From the NCBI GenBank assembly GCA_021442155.1, contig CM038221.1:145877601-145941600 (forward strand): a stretch of 64,000 bases of DNA, given 5' to 3'. Under the pieces are notes generated by a model. The model was not told where the DNA came from. It searched no databases and worked only from the letters and a program-made list of their open reading frames with translations. Origin of the DNA: Cymbidium sinense (Eukaryota > Streptophyta > Magnoliopsida > Asparagales > Orchidaceae). The translations under genes were made by a program, and so were the position numbers. Below are positions 1 through 10,596 of this stretch, piece after piece. Position 1 is the stretch's first letter, and each line of letters opens with the position of its first letter.

Positions 1-209
1 GGATTGGGCTTGCTCACCGTCTATAAAGACCGCATTATGTAGTATAAATCACTAAGTATCTTCTTCCCTACGCTACAAAAGTGTGTATAAGCTACCTGCA
101 CAAAAGAAATCATATCATTTTTCTTATCGCATCACAAGCATCGCCTACGAGTTTTTCCTCGCCGTGCTACAAAGAGGGCTTACGGGTCCCACTCATTGCG
201 TCGAATGCA

Positions 210-515
210 CCGCAATTGAGATTTAATCTTTGCAGATGTTGCAACACTTATTCACTAGGTCAACTTTCTTGCAAGCATCAAGGAGTTTAGAAGAGTCAAT
301 ACCATCACTAACGGGACAAGCATCTTCTGAAATTAGATGGATAGATTGAACAAATTTGTTGAAGCTCTACATTGGCTCCCTAGCTTCCTAAAATATGGGA
401 CATCTAATAGGCAATATTTTGCATGAGTGGAATCAAGAGCAAGCTTCCCTATTTTAGTATCCGTCAGTTGTGTTTGTGCATGTTCCATGTTTGGAAGTTT
501 CTCAAAAGAAGTGCA
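210..515 (-). pseudogene. Fragment of a plant GPI-anchored (At1g61900-like) protein gene
   Basis: Reading the minus strand, two blocks in different frames resemble the plant family of uncharacterised GPI-anchored proteins typified by At1g61900. The first (about 449-399) reads GKLALDSTHAKYCLLDV. The second (about 320-239) reads ACPVSDGIDSSKLLDACKKVD followed by VNKCCN. In the family the corresponding stretches are a Cys-rich region with a GKLAL...CLxDV block and a CPVxDVD...SSKLLxACxKVDPVNECC block. These are extracellular, cell-wall-side proteins of unknown function. The blocks here are separated by frameshifts and stops, and neither a signal peptide nor a GPI signal is visible, so this is a broken copy or a captured gene fragment. 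The family call rests on remembered motif similarity; no alignment was run. The next feature (LTR element at 659) shows no functional link. Confidence 0.5.
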
Positions 516-653
516 CAAGAGTTGCCACTTCTCATAGAGAGTGTATCGTTGTTTGCATTGTATATTTCAGGATGACTTATAGATGTTTCCAACTTGCGTA
601 AAAAAGGTTATCAACGGCCACCAATAATGATAGTAATGACTTATCTGGATCCA
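516..653. other. Short unassigned stretch
   Basis: No gene, repeat or regulatory signal was recognised between the pseudogene fragment and the first LTR element. The first 200 bases of the window are likewise unassigned apart from possible continuation of the pseudogene. Confidence 0.4.
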
Positions 654-658
654 CAATT
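654..658. repeat. Target-site duplication CAATT (left)
   Basis: The five bases before the LTR start are CAATT and match 4137-4141 exactly, directly after the 3' LTR. This fixes the limits of the element. Confidence 0.8.
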
Positions 659-1728
659 TATTATGAATCCAATTCCTCCAAGGCCAAAATCTGACATACA
701 ACATTAAATTACCATTACAATAATCCATTCTGAAGTTGAGCGACGGTAAATAACAACCCGGGAATAATATACAACTGAGAGAATAGATCAAATCATTTGA
801 CCTTTCGGGATGACTGCATGCAGAAAGAAGGGAAATTACAGAGAACAGTAAGACTAACAGAAGGTAGTTACAACCAACGGTGCGGCCAGAATCTAAATCA
901 GCGACTAATTCCCGCCGGAAAGTAAAGAACCATAAGATTTAAGCGCCAAATGAACGAAGAACAAAGAATTAAATTCAAGAAATTAAGAAGAAGAGTAAAT
1001 ATGAGATAGCTCGACACCTCAACTAACTGATATTCCAAGAAACAATAGAAACGAGAACCCTAACAGAATATAACAGAAAGTAGTTACAAAAAGACTAGAA
1101 GGCAGAGATCTTGGCAAGAAAAGCCTATAAATAGAGGAAAGAAAAGCAAACCAGAAAATAATCAAGAAATTTAAAAAGGAACTTATCTTTCTTCAGCCTC
1201 CTTCTCTGTTCCATCCTCCCTGCCATCTTCATCGGTTTTCCCTCCTTTGGAAAACCCTTCCTCCGAGAAACCCCTGGGTGTTCTCCTTCTCCATGACGCC
1301 TTCCTCTCTCTGAGTTCGAACAGAAAGAAACAAGCAAAACAACGAAAATAGGTTAAAGCGAAACTTATCCCGAAGACTAATTAGGCAGAGAGCCAGAAAG
1401 GCAAACCACGGTGAGATTTCATTCCGGGATACAAAGATCTGCACCGATCCACAACAAACAAAGCGTGGATTCCACTCAAGAAACATCAAACATCAAGATC
1501 AAAAGAAAGCACAATCCGTGTGTTAGCATCCACAACGATTCAAAGGCGCCATCCAGCGTGATCTCACGTCGGACTCGGTTAGCAACTTCAACTGAGATGG
1601 GTTCCAATCACGCGGAGTCAACTCACGGTGAATTGAACCCCGAGAAAATTGACACGAGCAATTATTCACTCAAGCCTCACTCTAATACGTAATTATTCTC
1701 ACCAACTCAAATATAGAAATTAATATCA
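659..1728 (+). repeat. 5' LTR of the small Ty3/gypsy element
   Basis: It is homologous along its length to 3194-4136. The start is mutated (TATTATGAATCC against TGTTATGAATCC in the 3' copy); the end is ...AATATCA. It contains a TATA box at 1126-1133 in the same relative position as in the 3' LTR. Insertions and deletions of a few bases separate the two copies throughout. Confidence 0.85.
1126..1133 (+). promoter_or_regulatory. TATA box of the 5' LTR
   Basis: TATAAATA followed by a purine stretch, conserved at 3576-3583 in the 3' LTR. It implies a plus-strand transcript starting roughly 30 bases downstream. Confidence 0.65.
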
Positions 1729-1745
1729 TTGGTGCTCGTTGATTA
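1729..1745 (+). other. Candidate primer-binding site
   Basis: Directly after the 5' LTR the sequence reads TTGGTGCTCGTTGATTA. It has the position of a primer-binding site and begins with the usual TGG after one base. The matching tRNA was not identified. Confidence 0.35.
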
Positions 1746-1759
1746 CCACAACTCAAACA

Positions 1760-2690
1760 ATGGCGGATGGCACAAGACACACTAAAACGATTGATGAATG
1801 TGTAAACAGGTGAACAAAAATGATGAGCAAATGCAATCCATTACTATGATACTAAATGAAGTATCCAGAAGACTCTCATCAATTGAAGAAAAACTAGAAA
1901 GTACTCAGCAAGAACAACAACAATCACAGGTATGTACCCTCATCATTTGAAATTTCCTTTCCTCTGACAACAAACTCAACACAACAATAGGCCTATGAAA
2001 GTTGATATGCCAAGATTCAATGGAGAAAACCCTAGAGGTTGTCTGTTTAAAGCAGACCAATTTTTTCAATATTATAGCCTCTCAGAAGACCAGAAATTCT
2101 TAATAGCATCTGTCTACATGGATGGACCAGCACTAAGTTGGTACCAATGGATGCATCTTAATAACCAATTACACTCATGGATACAATTTAAAGAGCAAGT
2201 TATTGATTTGGCCCCTCCTTATCTGAGATTTAAGGGGTGAACTTGCAAAATTACAGAAATCTACAATCTAATTTTATAATGAATTTGAGAAATTAGCAAA
2301 CCGGATATCGTATTCCACGAATTCTTACAGAGTTGTTTTGAATCGATTTAAGGCAAGATATAAAAGGAAGTAAGAGCATTACACTGCGCCTTCACTTCAT
2401 TAAATTGATGGAGGGCAATTTGGTGATGATATAATAATGCCAAGAAACTATAGAACACACCAAGCTCAACAGAGTAAACAAAATCAAAACTATCAACCAC
2501 CTTTACTGCCATCACCTCCAGGAATTCCAACAATCAATCAAAGCAATGTGATGCCCAATAAACAAAACATTCCCATCCAGAAACTGACTCCAACACAATT
2601 AGAAGAAAGAAGAAAGAAATGATTATGTTTTAATTGTGAGGAAAAATATCAAAAGGCGTATATGTCAAAACTTATGTGCCTTCATGATGG
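1760..2690 (+). pseudogene. gag: Decayed gag (capsid/nucleocapsid) of a Ty3/gypsy element
   Basis: The frame opens at an ATG at 1760 (MADGTRH...). After a stop and frame change it continues as a Gln/Glu-rich, coiled-coil-like stretch (about 1810-1930). A Retrotrans_gag-type core at 1995-2240 follows: it starts MKVDMPRFNGENPRG and contains FFQYYSLSEDQK and a PALSWYQWM segment. In such elements this domain builds the capsid. A Gln/Asn/Pro-rich linker (2437-2622) precedes a broken zinc knuckle, where LCFNCEE supplies the first two cysteines but the His and last Cys spacing is lost. A fragment reading MMVDEDQDYQLHD at about 2683 may be the start of the protease linker. Several frameshifts and stops make the protein non-functional. 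No pol follows before the 3' LTR. Confidence 0.75.
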
Positions 2691-2699
2691 TCGATGAAG

Positions 2700-3168
2700 A
2701 CCAAGATTATCAACTACATGATATTCAACCGAAATTCCGGATACAAGAAGCGGTAAACAAGCTTAAAATATCACCATTCAATCCGGTTAAGACAAAAGAC
2801 ATATAATTGTCAGTATAAATAGTCTAAATAGTTTTGAATAATTACGATGGAATTAGCAAGTATAATTCGATATAGCCAATTCTATAAAGCGAACCGTGAC
2901 TCGAGAGCATACATTCTCTCGATCTGATACGTAAATTAAGATGGATTCTATAAAGCCCATCAACATAGCAAATAAGAAATGCTAGAATTAAGCAAGATTG
3001 AGGCGGCAAGCTTCCCAATATCAAATAAGGGCCATAAAGAATTCCCAAATAAGGCGACCAACAATAACCACATGACAAAGGTAGTGAGAGAATTCGGGGA
3101 AAGGATTGCTATAAAGTGAGGATCGAAGATAGAATTGAGGAATCAAGAGCGGTTTTAATGGTGACCTT
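2700..3168 (+). other. Non-coding remainder of the interior
   Basis: This stretch has stops in all frames. It probably contains the joined edges of an internal deletion that removed pol; no recognisable RT or integrase motif remains. Confidence 0.45.
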
Positions 3169-3193
3169 GAGGCGAAGGTGTGAGGAGGAGTAA
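3169..3193 (+). other. Polypurine tract before the 3' LTR
   Basis: A G/A-rich stretch with GAGGCGAAGG and GAGGAGGAG abuts the 3' LTR start TGTTATG. This is the expected place for plus-strand priming in an LTR element. Confidence 0.55.
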
Positions 3194-4136
3194 TGTTATG
3201 AATCCAATTCCTCCGAGGCTACAACATCTGACATTAAATTACCATTACAATAATCTATTACAGTTGAGAGAAATAACGGAGAACAATATAGAGTCAAATC
3301 ATTCGGGATGACTATCTGAGAAAAACAAGGAAATTGAATAAGTAACGAAGGTAGTTACAACCAATTCTAGTGCTTGAATCTAAATCACGAAACTAATTCC
3401 CGGAAAGTAAAGAACCATGATTTAATGAGCAGGAACGAAGAAAAGAATTAAATTCAAGAAATCAAGAAGAGTAAATAAGATAGCTCGACACCTCAACTAA
3501 TTGATATTCCAAGAAACAAAGAAACGAACCCTAAGAATATAGAAAGTAGTTACAAAGAAGAGATCTTGAGAAAGCTATAAATAGAGGAAAGAAAAGCAAA
3601 CCGGAAAATAATCAAGAAATTTAAAAGGAACTTATCTTTCTTCAACCTCCTCCTTTCCATCCTCCTTCCATCGATTTTCCCTCACTAGAAAACCCTTCCT
3701 CGTGAGAAACCCCTCAGTGTTCTCCTTCCAGACCTTCCTCTAGTGCTTGGCACTTCGAATAGCAAAAGAAACAAACAGAAAATAGGTTAAAGTAAACTTA
3801 TCCCGAAGACTAATTAGGCAAGGCAGAGCCGGCAGGCAAACCACGGTGAGATTTCATTCGGATACAAAGATCTAAATGATCCAGCCGTGGATTCCACTCA
3901 AGAAACATCAAGATCCAACTAAATTCAAAGAGCGGCTCATGTTAGCATCCAACGAGATTCAAAACGGTCCGGCTCAGATCTCACCCGTGGACCGGTTACT
4001 CACTGAGGCGTTCCAATCAGCGAAGCTCAACTCGAATTTGAACCAGAGAATTATGAATAGAATTATTCACTCAAGCCTCACTCTAATACAGAATTATTCT
4101 CACCGCCAACACAAATATAGAAATTAATACGTATCA
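3194..4136 (+). repeat. 3' LTR of the small Ty3/gypsy element
   Basis: It starts with TGTTATGAATCC and ends with CGTATCA, giving TG...CA ends. A TATA box lies at 3576-3583. Compared with the 5' LTR it has many deletions of about 2-12 bases. Confidence 0.87.
3576..3583 (+). promoter_or_regulatory. TATA box of the 3' LTR
   Basis: TATAAATA, equivalent to 1126-1133. Because the element stops at 4136, it could drive read-out into flanking DNA. Confidence 0.55.
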
Positions 4137-4141
4137 CAATT
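4137..4141. repeat. Target-site duplication CAATT (right)
   Basis: Exact copy of 654-658, immediately after the 3' LTR. Confidence 0.8.
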
Positions 4142-4396
4142 ACTAATTAACCAAATTTGTTGACCTCTAAATAAACTTGAGAAAGGAATATAGCCAAGCA
4201 ACGTTGTAGAGTAGTTAATATAGCTATGTTAAGAGATATTGTATCAGCGATAGAGTAAGCGATGGACTGAAAATGAATATCCATCAGAAGTGAGTCTTCT
4301 TATTATCTGAATTGATTCATAAATAAAGGCTCATGGTCCTCTATTAAAAACCATGAACCACACTTTTTGATAGTCTGTTTCCCCTGCTTGAGCTTG

Positions 4397-5223
4397 CTAG
4401 AATGCCAAACTTTTAAGTATTCTGTGTAAATTTGATAAAGTATGCTCCCTTATATCTTTCAATATGACAAATATTTTGGATGCTTCTGCTACAACGAGGG
4501 AAGAATAGATTGCGTTGGGATGAAGCAAGAGAGAAAGACCAGATCGCCGCCTCGGAAAACCTGCAGTGAGACTCTGTCGGTAATGATTTGAGATTTTTGC
4601 TAGGATACTCGAATCAGGAGAGGGAAGAATGCCAAGGAGGCACTCCAAATCCAACTTGAGTTCGCGATGTCCCCCTCAGAGTTTGGGTTCTTTTTTTGGT
4701 CTATAGCCGAGATGAGAGATGACTGAACGGGGGAGATGAAGGAGGTGGTACTAGCTCAGTGGCTGGTTCAATCGAGAGGGACGAGATGCTTCGGTTTGCT
4801 CGTGCGGCTAGGAGGAAGGAAGAATCGTGCTTGAAGGGGTTGGAGAGGGGCTTCGGTTCGGCCTTTACAAGGACGGACGAAACAGCTGCGGCTTGATTTG
4901 CAATTGTTTTTGGTTTTGGCACTATAGCAGAGAGGCAAGAGCTCTAGATGTTTGATTGGGAGCAGGGAAGCAGTGGCTCGTTTGGCTAAGATCCGGGAGG
5001 AGGCTTACAGCTGTTGGTCAGTTTGATTGTTGTTTAGATGGATGAACGGGCGAGAGAGCTCAATCGATTAGGGCTTTTGTATAAAGGATCGCCAAGCAGA
5101 GAGCGAGAGTATTCAGTTTTGGAAGAGAGAGAGAGAGAGCCAAAGAGGGAAAGAGGAGCAGTTAGGGTAGCTGCTGTGCTCAAGGACGAGAGAGGGAGGA
5201 CTGGGAGGCTTTCGTTCAGCTAG
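4397..5223. other. Possible decayed gene region, not recognised
   Basis: The region is GC-richer than its surroundings and has short open frames on both strands. On the minus strand, 4922-4701 encodes 73 residues (starts MPKPKTIANQ, Ser/Pro-rich end) and 4654-4397 encodes 85 residues (starts MDLECLLGILPSPD, then basic and hydrophobic). On the plus strand, 5038-5223 encodes 61 mostly Arg/Glu residues from a GA-rich repeat. A TATAAAG lies at about 5080 on the plus strand, before the GA-rich stretch. I recognise none of these proteins. They may be exons of a dead gene or a gene fragment carried by a transposon, or may be chance frames in purine-rich DNA. Confidence 0.2.
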
Positions 5224-6215
5224 AATTTTAGAAATGGAAGAGAATGAGAGCCTCATCCGTTCGGCCTACAGCAAACACGAAGCGGGATAAGGTAGTGAGG
5301 TGATAAGGAAGGGATGATGTAGCAGCCTGTAATTGATAGAATTGGAGGTCGAGGTATGAAAATGGGCAGCTGTAAGTTTTAAAGTGTTAATTAGATGTAA
5401 TTAAAAGATAATCAAGTATATTATCTTAAAATACGTGCTAATTTGATGAAATTTTAAGCATGATAACTTTAGTTAACTTGGATGACTATTCGAGATAATT
5501 TGATATTTGGATCTGACCAATCAGATTTATCGGAGAATTTATTTGGTTTGAGTGTCGTCGGGTTAATTTCTCGATTTGCTATGTAAACCGGCCGGATATT
5601 TTCACTAAATCATTGGCGATGATCACTTTTGATAGGTTTCAATGTTTAATACTAACACATAATAACTTATGAATAGAGTGTTTAGGTGCGCCATCACGGC
5701 TAATATCGCTAGGCGCGACTCTCTCCTCTTGATTGGTCGACCGTCGAATTGTGTGATATGTATATTCTGATTAATTTCAATATTTTGAACGTGTTGTGAA
5801 AGTTCAGTTTCGATGGATCATTTCAAGCAATTTAAATGTACAATGTATTTTGAGCGATTTGCATACCCATGCATAATTCATCAAATTCTTCAAATTTGCT
5901 CGACCTGACTTATGGGAGATATATGGAGGTCAACAATATATATATCACCATACATCTTATGTACCTCACTCCCAAGGCATTCTTCGAATCCTTCAATATA
6001 ATCTCTACCTTAAAACACTAAAAGATATCAAAATAATGGTAACTAGATCAAGAGTGAGGAAGATCCTGGAGTAGGTTCAGAATTGATCAAACACTACTAC
6101 AATCCTTGTAAGTTACTCTATGATTCTTAATAAATGAGAGAACAAATAACACACATGCAAAAGCTAATCTCAAATTAGTCTCTTAGATATTTAATTGTTC
6201 CCAATTTAATCATAA
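5224..6215. other. Intergenic DNA
   Basis: AT-rich sequence without a supported gene or recognisable element. Confidence 0.4.
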
Positions 6216-6409
6216 AGTATCACATTTCTTCAATTTAGTCTAGATTATATAAAATTGATCCAAAATAATCCCTCAAGTGCTAAATTGAGATCACTTTTCA
6301 AAAAAAAAAAAAGTGTTAAGTTGAGATCAATTTTATTTCACTATTTCATTGAGATCATGTTTTTATCAATTTTATATGATCAAGAATTAAATTTGGAAAA
6401 TATGATACT
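6216..6409. repeat. Fold-back (MITE-like) inverted repeat
   Basis: A left arm at 6216-6259 (starts AGTATCACATTTCTTC) and a right arm at 6365-6409 (ends GAAAATATGATACT) are imperfect reverse complements over about 44 bases. They enclose about 105 bases that include a run of 13 A. The size and structure fit a decayed MITE or other fold-back element. No clear target-site duplication was found, so the true ends are uncertain. Confidence 0.5.
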
Positions 6410-7932
6410 CTAGAATTATATTATTCACAAATAAAAAAAGAGATGACCATCTTGAGATTTAGTCTATTAGAGCATTACACTAAGCAAACTTTGTTCTTTA
6501 ATGAATAGTTGAATGATCGTGGAGATATTTTTTTAATAAACCACTAAGACTCTTATTCATGCACTCTTGGATGGTATATATATTTTCAAAATAGACTATT
6601 GTAACAAGTTCAAACTTTAATATCAACTGATAGTTATGAGATAACCTAAAAGGTGAGTTGAGTTATTTCAAAACTTTTTTGGATTTCAAAAACATTCAAA
6701 TGTGTGACTAAGAATGACAAATTGAACACAACTAGTAACAAGAAAGAATAGTCTACATAATGTAAAATCAAGTAAAGAACACAATAATATTTATATAAAT
6801 TGACAATCAATATATTATATCTATAATTAAGTACATTCATTTAAGAATCTACAATTAATTTCTTTTTTTACTCTAAAGTTGTCAATATATCATCAAACAC
6901 TCCCTTTTGTTATAAAATGGGTGATGATAACCCTTCTGCAAACTCCTTTCTCCTAAGGTTGGTCTCTCATCAACTCTTCAAGTCACAATTTGTCAAATAC
7001 AATGTACAAACTTAAATGGTAAAAACATAAATATTAAAAAAAAGGTATATAAGATTTAGCACTCATCAGTATCATGGGATCAAGTATTAAGCAAGGTAAA
7101 CATTTCAGAAAAACTTACTAAAACAACTCATAGTTAATTTCTGTCAATAAAAATAGAGCATAAATAATATTTTGGGAAATGTAGCGTTACTTATTTAGGT
7201 GAGGATCCCTCATAGTAAGCAAGTCCGTAAGTTCATAATACTCTTTAGGTGAAAACACAGGCTCGTGTGCACACACACACACACAATAGAATATAGAAAA
7301 TAAGAGATGGATGTAATTTTATGAAATTTTCCTCCATCAAGTATCACACAGATATATATATATATATAACTTTCACTATATGAAGGATCAACCTAAGATA
7401 AACACACACACACTTAATAAAATATTTTTTTCTTTCTCTTTTATTCTTTCTCTAGAAATGAACATAAATATGCATAATAACTTACTTACATCACATCTAG
7501 AATATCAAATATTAATAATGCAAATTATTGAGGATAATTTTGAAAGCCTCACTATCATGTCTAGAAAGGTCATGTACTAGGGATATGTTCATATTGGATT
7601 TATGATATTAATGAAAATCAAGACTACAAAAACTAATAGGGCCCCTCCAAAATGTCCAAAAGATTGAAAATAGAAGGGCTAAAAGATGACTAAAAAGAAA
7701 TGTTGTGAAAAATGAACCAAGTAAAGAGCTCGAAGAAGGAGATGTTGAAGATTCTTAATCGGGGGTTAAATTGAACCCAATAATGTAATAAATATTAAAA
7801 TTATTAAAAATAATCAAAATGATGCAATAATATAAATATAAGATAAATATAAAATAAAATAAAATAAATAATATATAAGTAATATTTTTACATTTAAAAA
7901 TCAAATGAAATTTTATTAAGATATTAACTATA
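6410..7932. other. AT-rich intergenic DNA with microsatellites
   Basis: No gene is supported. Simple repeats include (CA)n at about 7269-7285, (TA)n at about 7351-7369, a short CA run near 7402-7412, and AAAAT-type repeats at about 7848-7872. The last bases before 7938 form the ancient insertion site of the nested cluster. Confidence 0.5.
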
Positions 7933-7937
7933 CATCT
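7933..7937. repeat. Target-site duplication CATCT (left end of the 49 kb stack)
   Basis: CATCT precedes the first LTR start (TGATATGG). The same five bases occur at 57274-57278 just after the fourth LTR. Confidence 0.6.
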
Positions 7938-8948
7938 TGATATGGCACTAGAAATTCCATTAGTCGAAGCACGAATCTTGATGTCAAAAGCAATATGATC
8001 CTAAGTCAAAACTAGTCCAAATTAAGCACTAAAAATATCATTGGAAACTTTAGGAGCTAATTCCTAAATATGGAGTGTTTATGATCAAATCAAGCATCTT
8101 GATGAGCGGATCTAGTAAGCCCAAGATCTCCTAATTTTGACTTCATTTGAGCATTCAAATACTTAAAATACATTAGATGATCAAGAGAATCATTTTGAGT
8201 CGTCCGATGGAGTGGTTTGAATTTTGCATGTATTTACAGAAATGTCATCCCTCTAATCTATAAATAGCCTATCATTCTTCATGAGGGAGCGAAAGAGAAA
8301 GAGAGCTCGAAGATCCTCCAAGCATATTACCACACGATCGCGATACCACCGGCCGCCACGGCCAATACCACGGTTATCGCGCCAACCACCGTCCGTCATC
8401 ACCGCCGACGTCCGCTAACCACCGCCGCCACCGGTCACCGCCATGCCGACCATTACGTCGCCGCTGTTTACCGCACCAACCACCATCGATCATCGCACCG
8501 ATCTTTACCGCCACCACTATCGCAGTCATCGCCGTCGATCACCACCGCTAACTACCGCCAACCATCATTGTCGGCCATCTCCGCCAGTCATCACCACTGC
8601 CGACCGGGATCGTGGACATAGTTCACCATCACCAACTGCCACCAACAACTGTTATACCCTAACCACTACTGCATAGTGATTGTTACCTGATTCTAGGATT
8701 CCCATTGTCAGGCTTTCTCATATACAATTTTGTAATCCCATTATTGAAAAAACTTTGTACTTTGAAACAAATACATAATGAAAGATTTTTATTGGGCTAG
8801 ACCCCATGATTTTTCTCTCTCTTTAGGGATTTTTCCACATAAAAATCCTGGAGTTTCTTATTCATTCTTCAAATATCTATGTGTGTTCTGGATTTTACAA
8901 CAAATCTAAGGCGCAAACTTTTATTCTACTAGAATTAGTTTTCTAGTA
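7938..8948 (+). repeat. LTR copy 1 of the level-1 element
   Basis: Starts TGATATGGCACTAG, ends near TTTTCTAGTA (TTTTCTAGCA in copies 2 and 3). It has a TATA box at 8259-8266 and, downstream, a C-rich CCACCATCG-type minisatellite at about 8338-8660. Weak frames in the C-rich tract (for example 8443-8676) are low-complexity shadows and not genes. Confidence 0.85.
8259..8266 (+). promoter_or_regulatory. TATA box, LTR copy 1
   Basis: TATAAATA, at the same place in all four LTR copies, about 80 bases before the C-rich tract. Confidence 0.6.
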
Positions 8949-9260
8949 TGTCAGCTTTAGCTCACCTATGAATAAATTAAAAATGAAAAAATGAAAAAAT
9001 TTGAAAAAATGATCATCAGATGGATACATGAGCGCGGAGCCCACGAGCACCAGAAGTATTCGGCAGCCCATATCCTCGAGCTGCTTGGCAGACGCACCCC
9101 ACTGCACTTCCATGATCATAATCTTGTGCACTCATTCTCTCAAACTGTATGTAACACAAAGGTTAATGAACTAGCAAATTTCATTGAAGAATTTATTATT
9201 TTTAATTATTTAGCATATATTTTTGGATAGAGATAATGTCATCCAAAAATATGGGACAAC
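8949..9260 (+). other. Spacer 1: internal-deletion remnant between LTR copies 1 and 2
   Basis: The sequence corresponds to the end of the full interior (about 55990-56289) placed directly after an LTR, so gag and pol are missing. A GC-rich block (about 9024-9110) that differs strongly between copies is followed by a conserved AT-rich part. That part ends in a purine-rich stretch with ATGGGACAAC just before LTR copy 2, the expected polypurine-tract position. Confidence 0.7.
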
Positions 9261-10267
9261 TGATATGGCACTAGAAATTTCACTAGTCGAAGCATGAATC
9301 TTGATATCAAAGGTAATATGATCCTAAATCGAAACTAGTCCAAATCAAGTACTTAAAATATCATTGAAAACTTTGAGATATTAGTTTAGTTTCTAAATAT
9401 GGAGTGTTTATGATCAAATCGGCGTCTTGATGAGCGGACTAACAAGCCCAAGATCTCTTGATCGACTTCATTTGATCATTCAAATACTTCAAATACATGA
9501 TAAGGGAATCATTTTGAGCCATTCGATGGAGTGGTTTGGATTTTGCATGTATTTATAGAAATGCCATCCTTCTAATCTATAAATAGCATAATATTCTTCA
9601 CATGAGGGTAGCCCAAGTTAAAGAGAAGAGAGAGCTTTAAGGCTTGAAGATCCTCCAAGCATAATCGTGCCACCACTCGATGGTCGCCACCATCGCTTGT
9701 TGGCCACCAACGCCGTGCCGGCCACCGATCCTCACCGCCAACCACCGCCATCATGTCATCACACCCATGCTGCCAACCACCCTCGACCATCGCCGCTTGC
9801 CGGGCCACTACCACCGACCGCCATCGGCCACCACCATCGATCATCGTGGTCACAACCATCGTCGCCACCATCATCCGCCACCACCCCCTGAGTCACCGCC
9901 GACTACCGCCAACCATCATTGTCGATCATCATCACCATCATCACTATCGCCGCTATCGCCACCGCCAATCACCATCACCATCGCCACTAATAAGCATTCT
10001 TAACCACTACATAGTTGTTGTTACCCGATTATGGGATTCCCATTGTCAGGCTTTCTCATATACAATTATATAATCCCATTATTTGTACTACAGCAGTCTG
10101 AGTGAAAATTTTACTTTGGCCCCGTGATTTTTTCCCTCTCTTCAGGGATTTTTTCACATAAAAATCCTAGAGTTTCTTGTTCATTCTTCAAATATATGTG
10201 TTTGTGCTAGATTTCACAATAAAGCTAAGGCGTAAACTTTTATTCTTCCACAACTAGTTTTCTAGCA
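9261..10267 (+). repeat. LTR copy 2 of the level-1 element
   Basis: TGATATGGCACTAG to TTTTCTAGCA, with a TATA box at 9578-9585 and a C-rich minisatellite at about 9665-9990. A primer-binding-site-like TTTGACGCCATTTGTGAGAA follows at 10272-10291. Confidence 0.87.
9578..9585 (+). promoter_or_regulatory. TATA box, LTR copy 2
   Basis: TATAAATA, equivalent to 8259-8266. Confidence 0.6.
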
Positions 10268-10596
10268 ACGGTTTGACGCCATTTGTGAGAATAAATAAAG
10301 AAAATAGAAAGAAACAGAAAAAAAACTAAAAAATGAAAATGATCGCTTTGAGCTCACGCCTGCCACTCATGTGCGCTGAGTTCAGGGATAGTATCCCAAG
10401 GCATAGCCGGAGCCTTGCGCCCAAGATCCGCTGCCCGCCTTCCATGATCATAATCTTGTGCACCCATTCTCTCAAACTGTATGTAACGTAAAGGTTAATG
10501 AGCCCGCAAATTTCATTGAAGAATTTGTTACTTTCAATTATTTGGTATATATTTTTGGATGCTATAAATAATGACATCCGAAAATAGCGATGTAAC
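10268..10596 (+). other. Spacer 2: PBS joined to the 3' UTR
   Basis: It begins with a primer-binding-site-like sequence (10272-10291) and passes directly into sequence matching the 3' end of the full interior (near 55990). Gag and pol have been removed by an internal deletion. A GC-rich block (about 10335-10440) is nearly unalignable with those at 9024-9110 and 56035-56140, although its flanks are conserved. Confidence 0.72.

Larger units (their letters stand above)
659..4136 (+). mobile_element. Small Ty3/gypsy-type LTR element, gag remnant only
   Basis: Two direct repeats of about 1 kb (659-1728 and 3194-4136) flank a 1465-bp interior and are bordered by identical 5-bp duplications (CAATT). 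The interior begins with a gag-like reading frame and ends in a purine-rich tract just before the 3' LTR. No reverse transcriptase, RNase H or integrase core is recognisable, so the element would have needed proteins from a relative to move. The gag resembles the Retrotrans_gag domain of plant Ty3/gypsy elements, so I place it there rather than in Copia. The two LTRs differ by many short gaps; the 3' LTR is shorter by about 127 bp. Lineage within Ty3/gypsy is not resolved. Confidence 0.85.

Noticed and set aside
5038..5223. Arg/Glu-rich frame as a real protein gene
   Set aside because: It derives mostly from a GA-repeat stretch; no domain or conserved start context was seen, so it is kept only as part of an unrecognised region.
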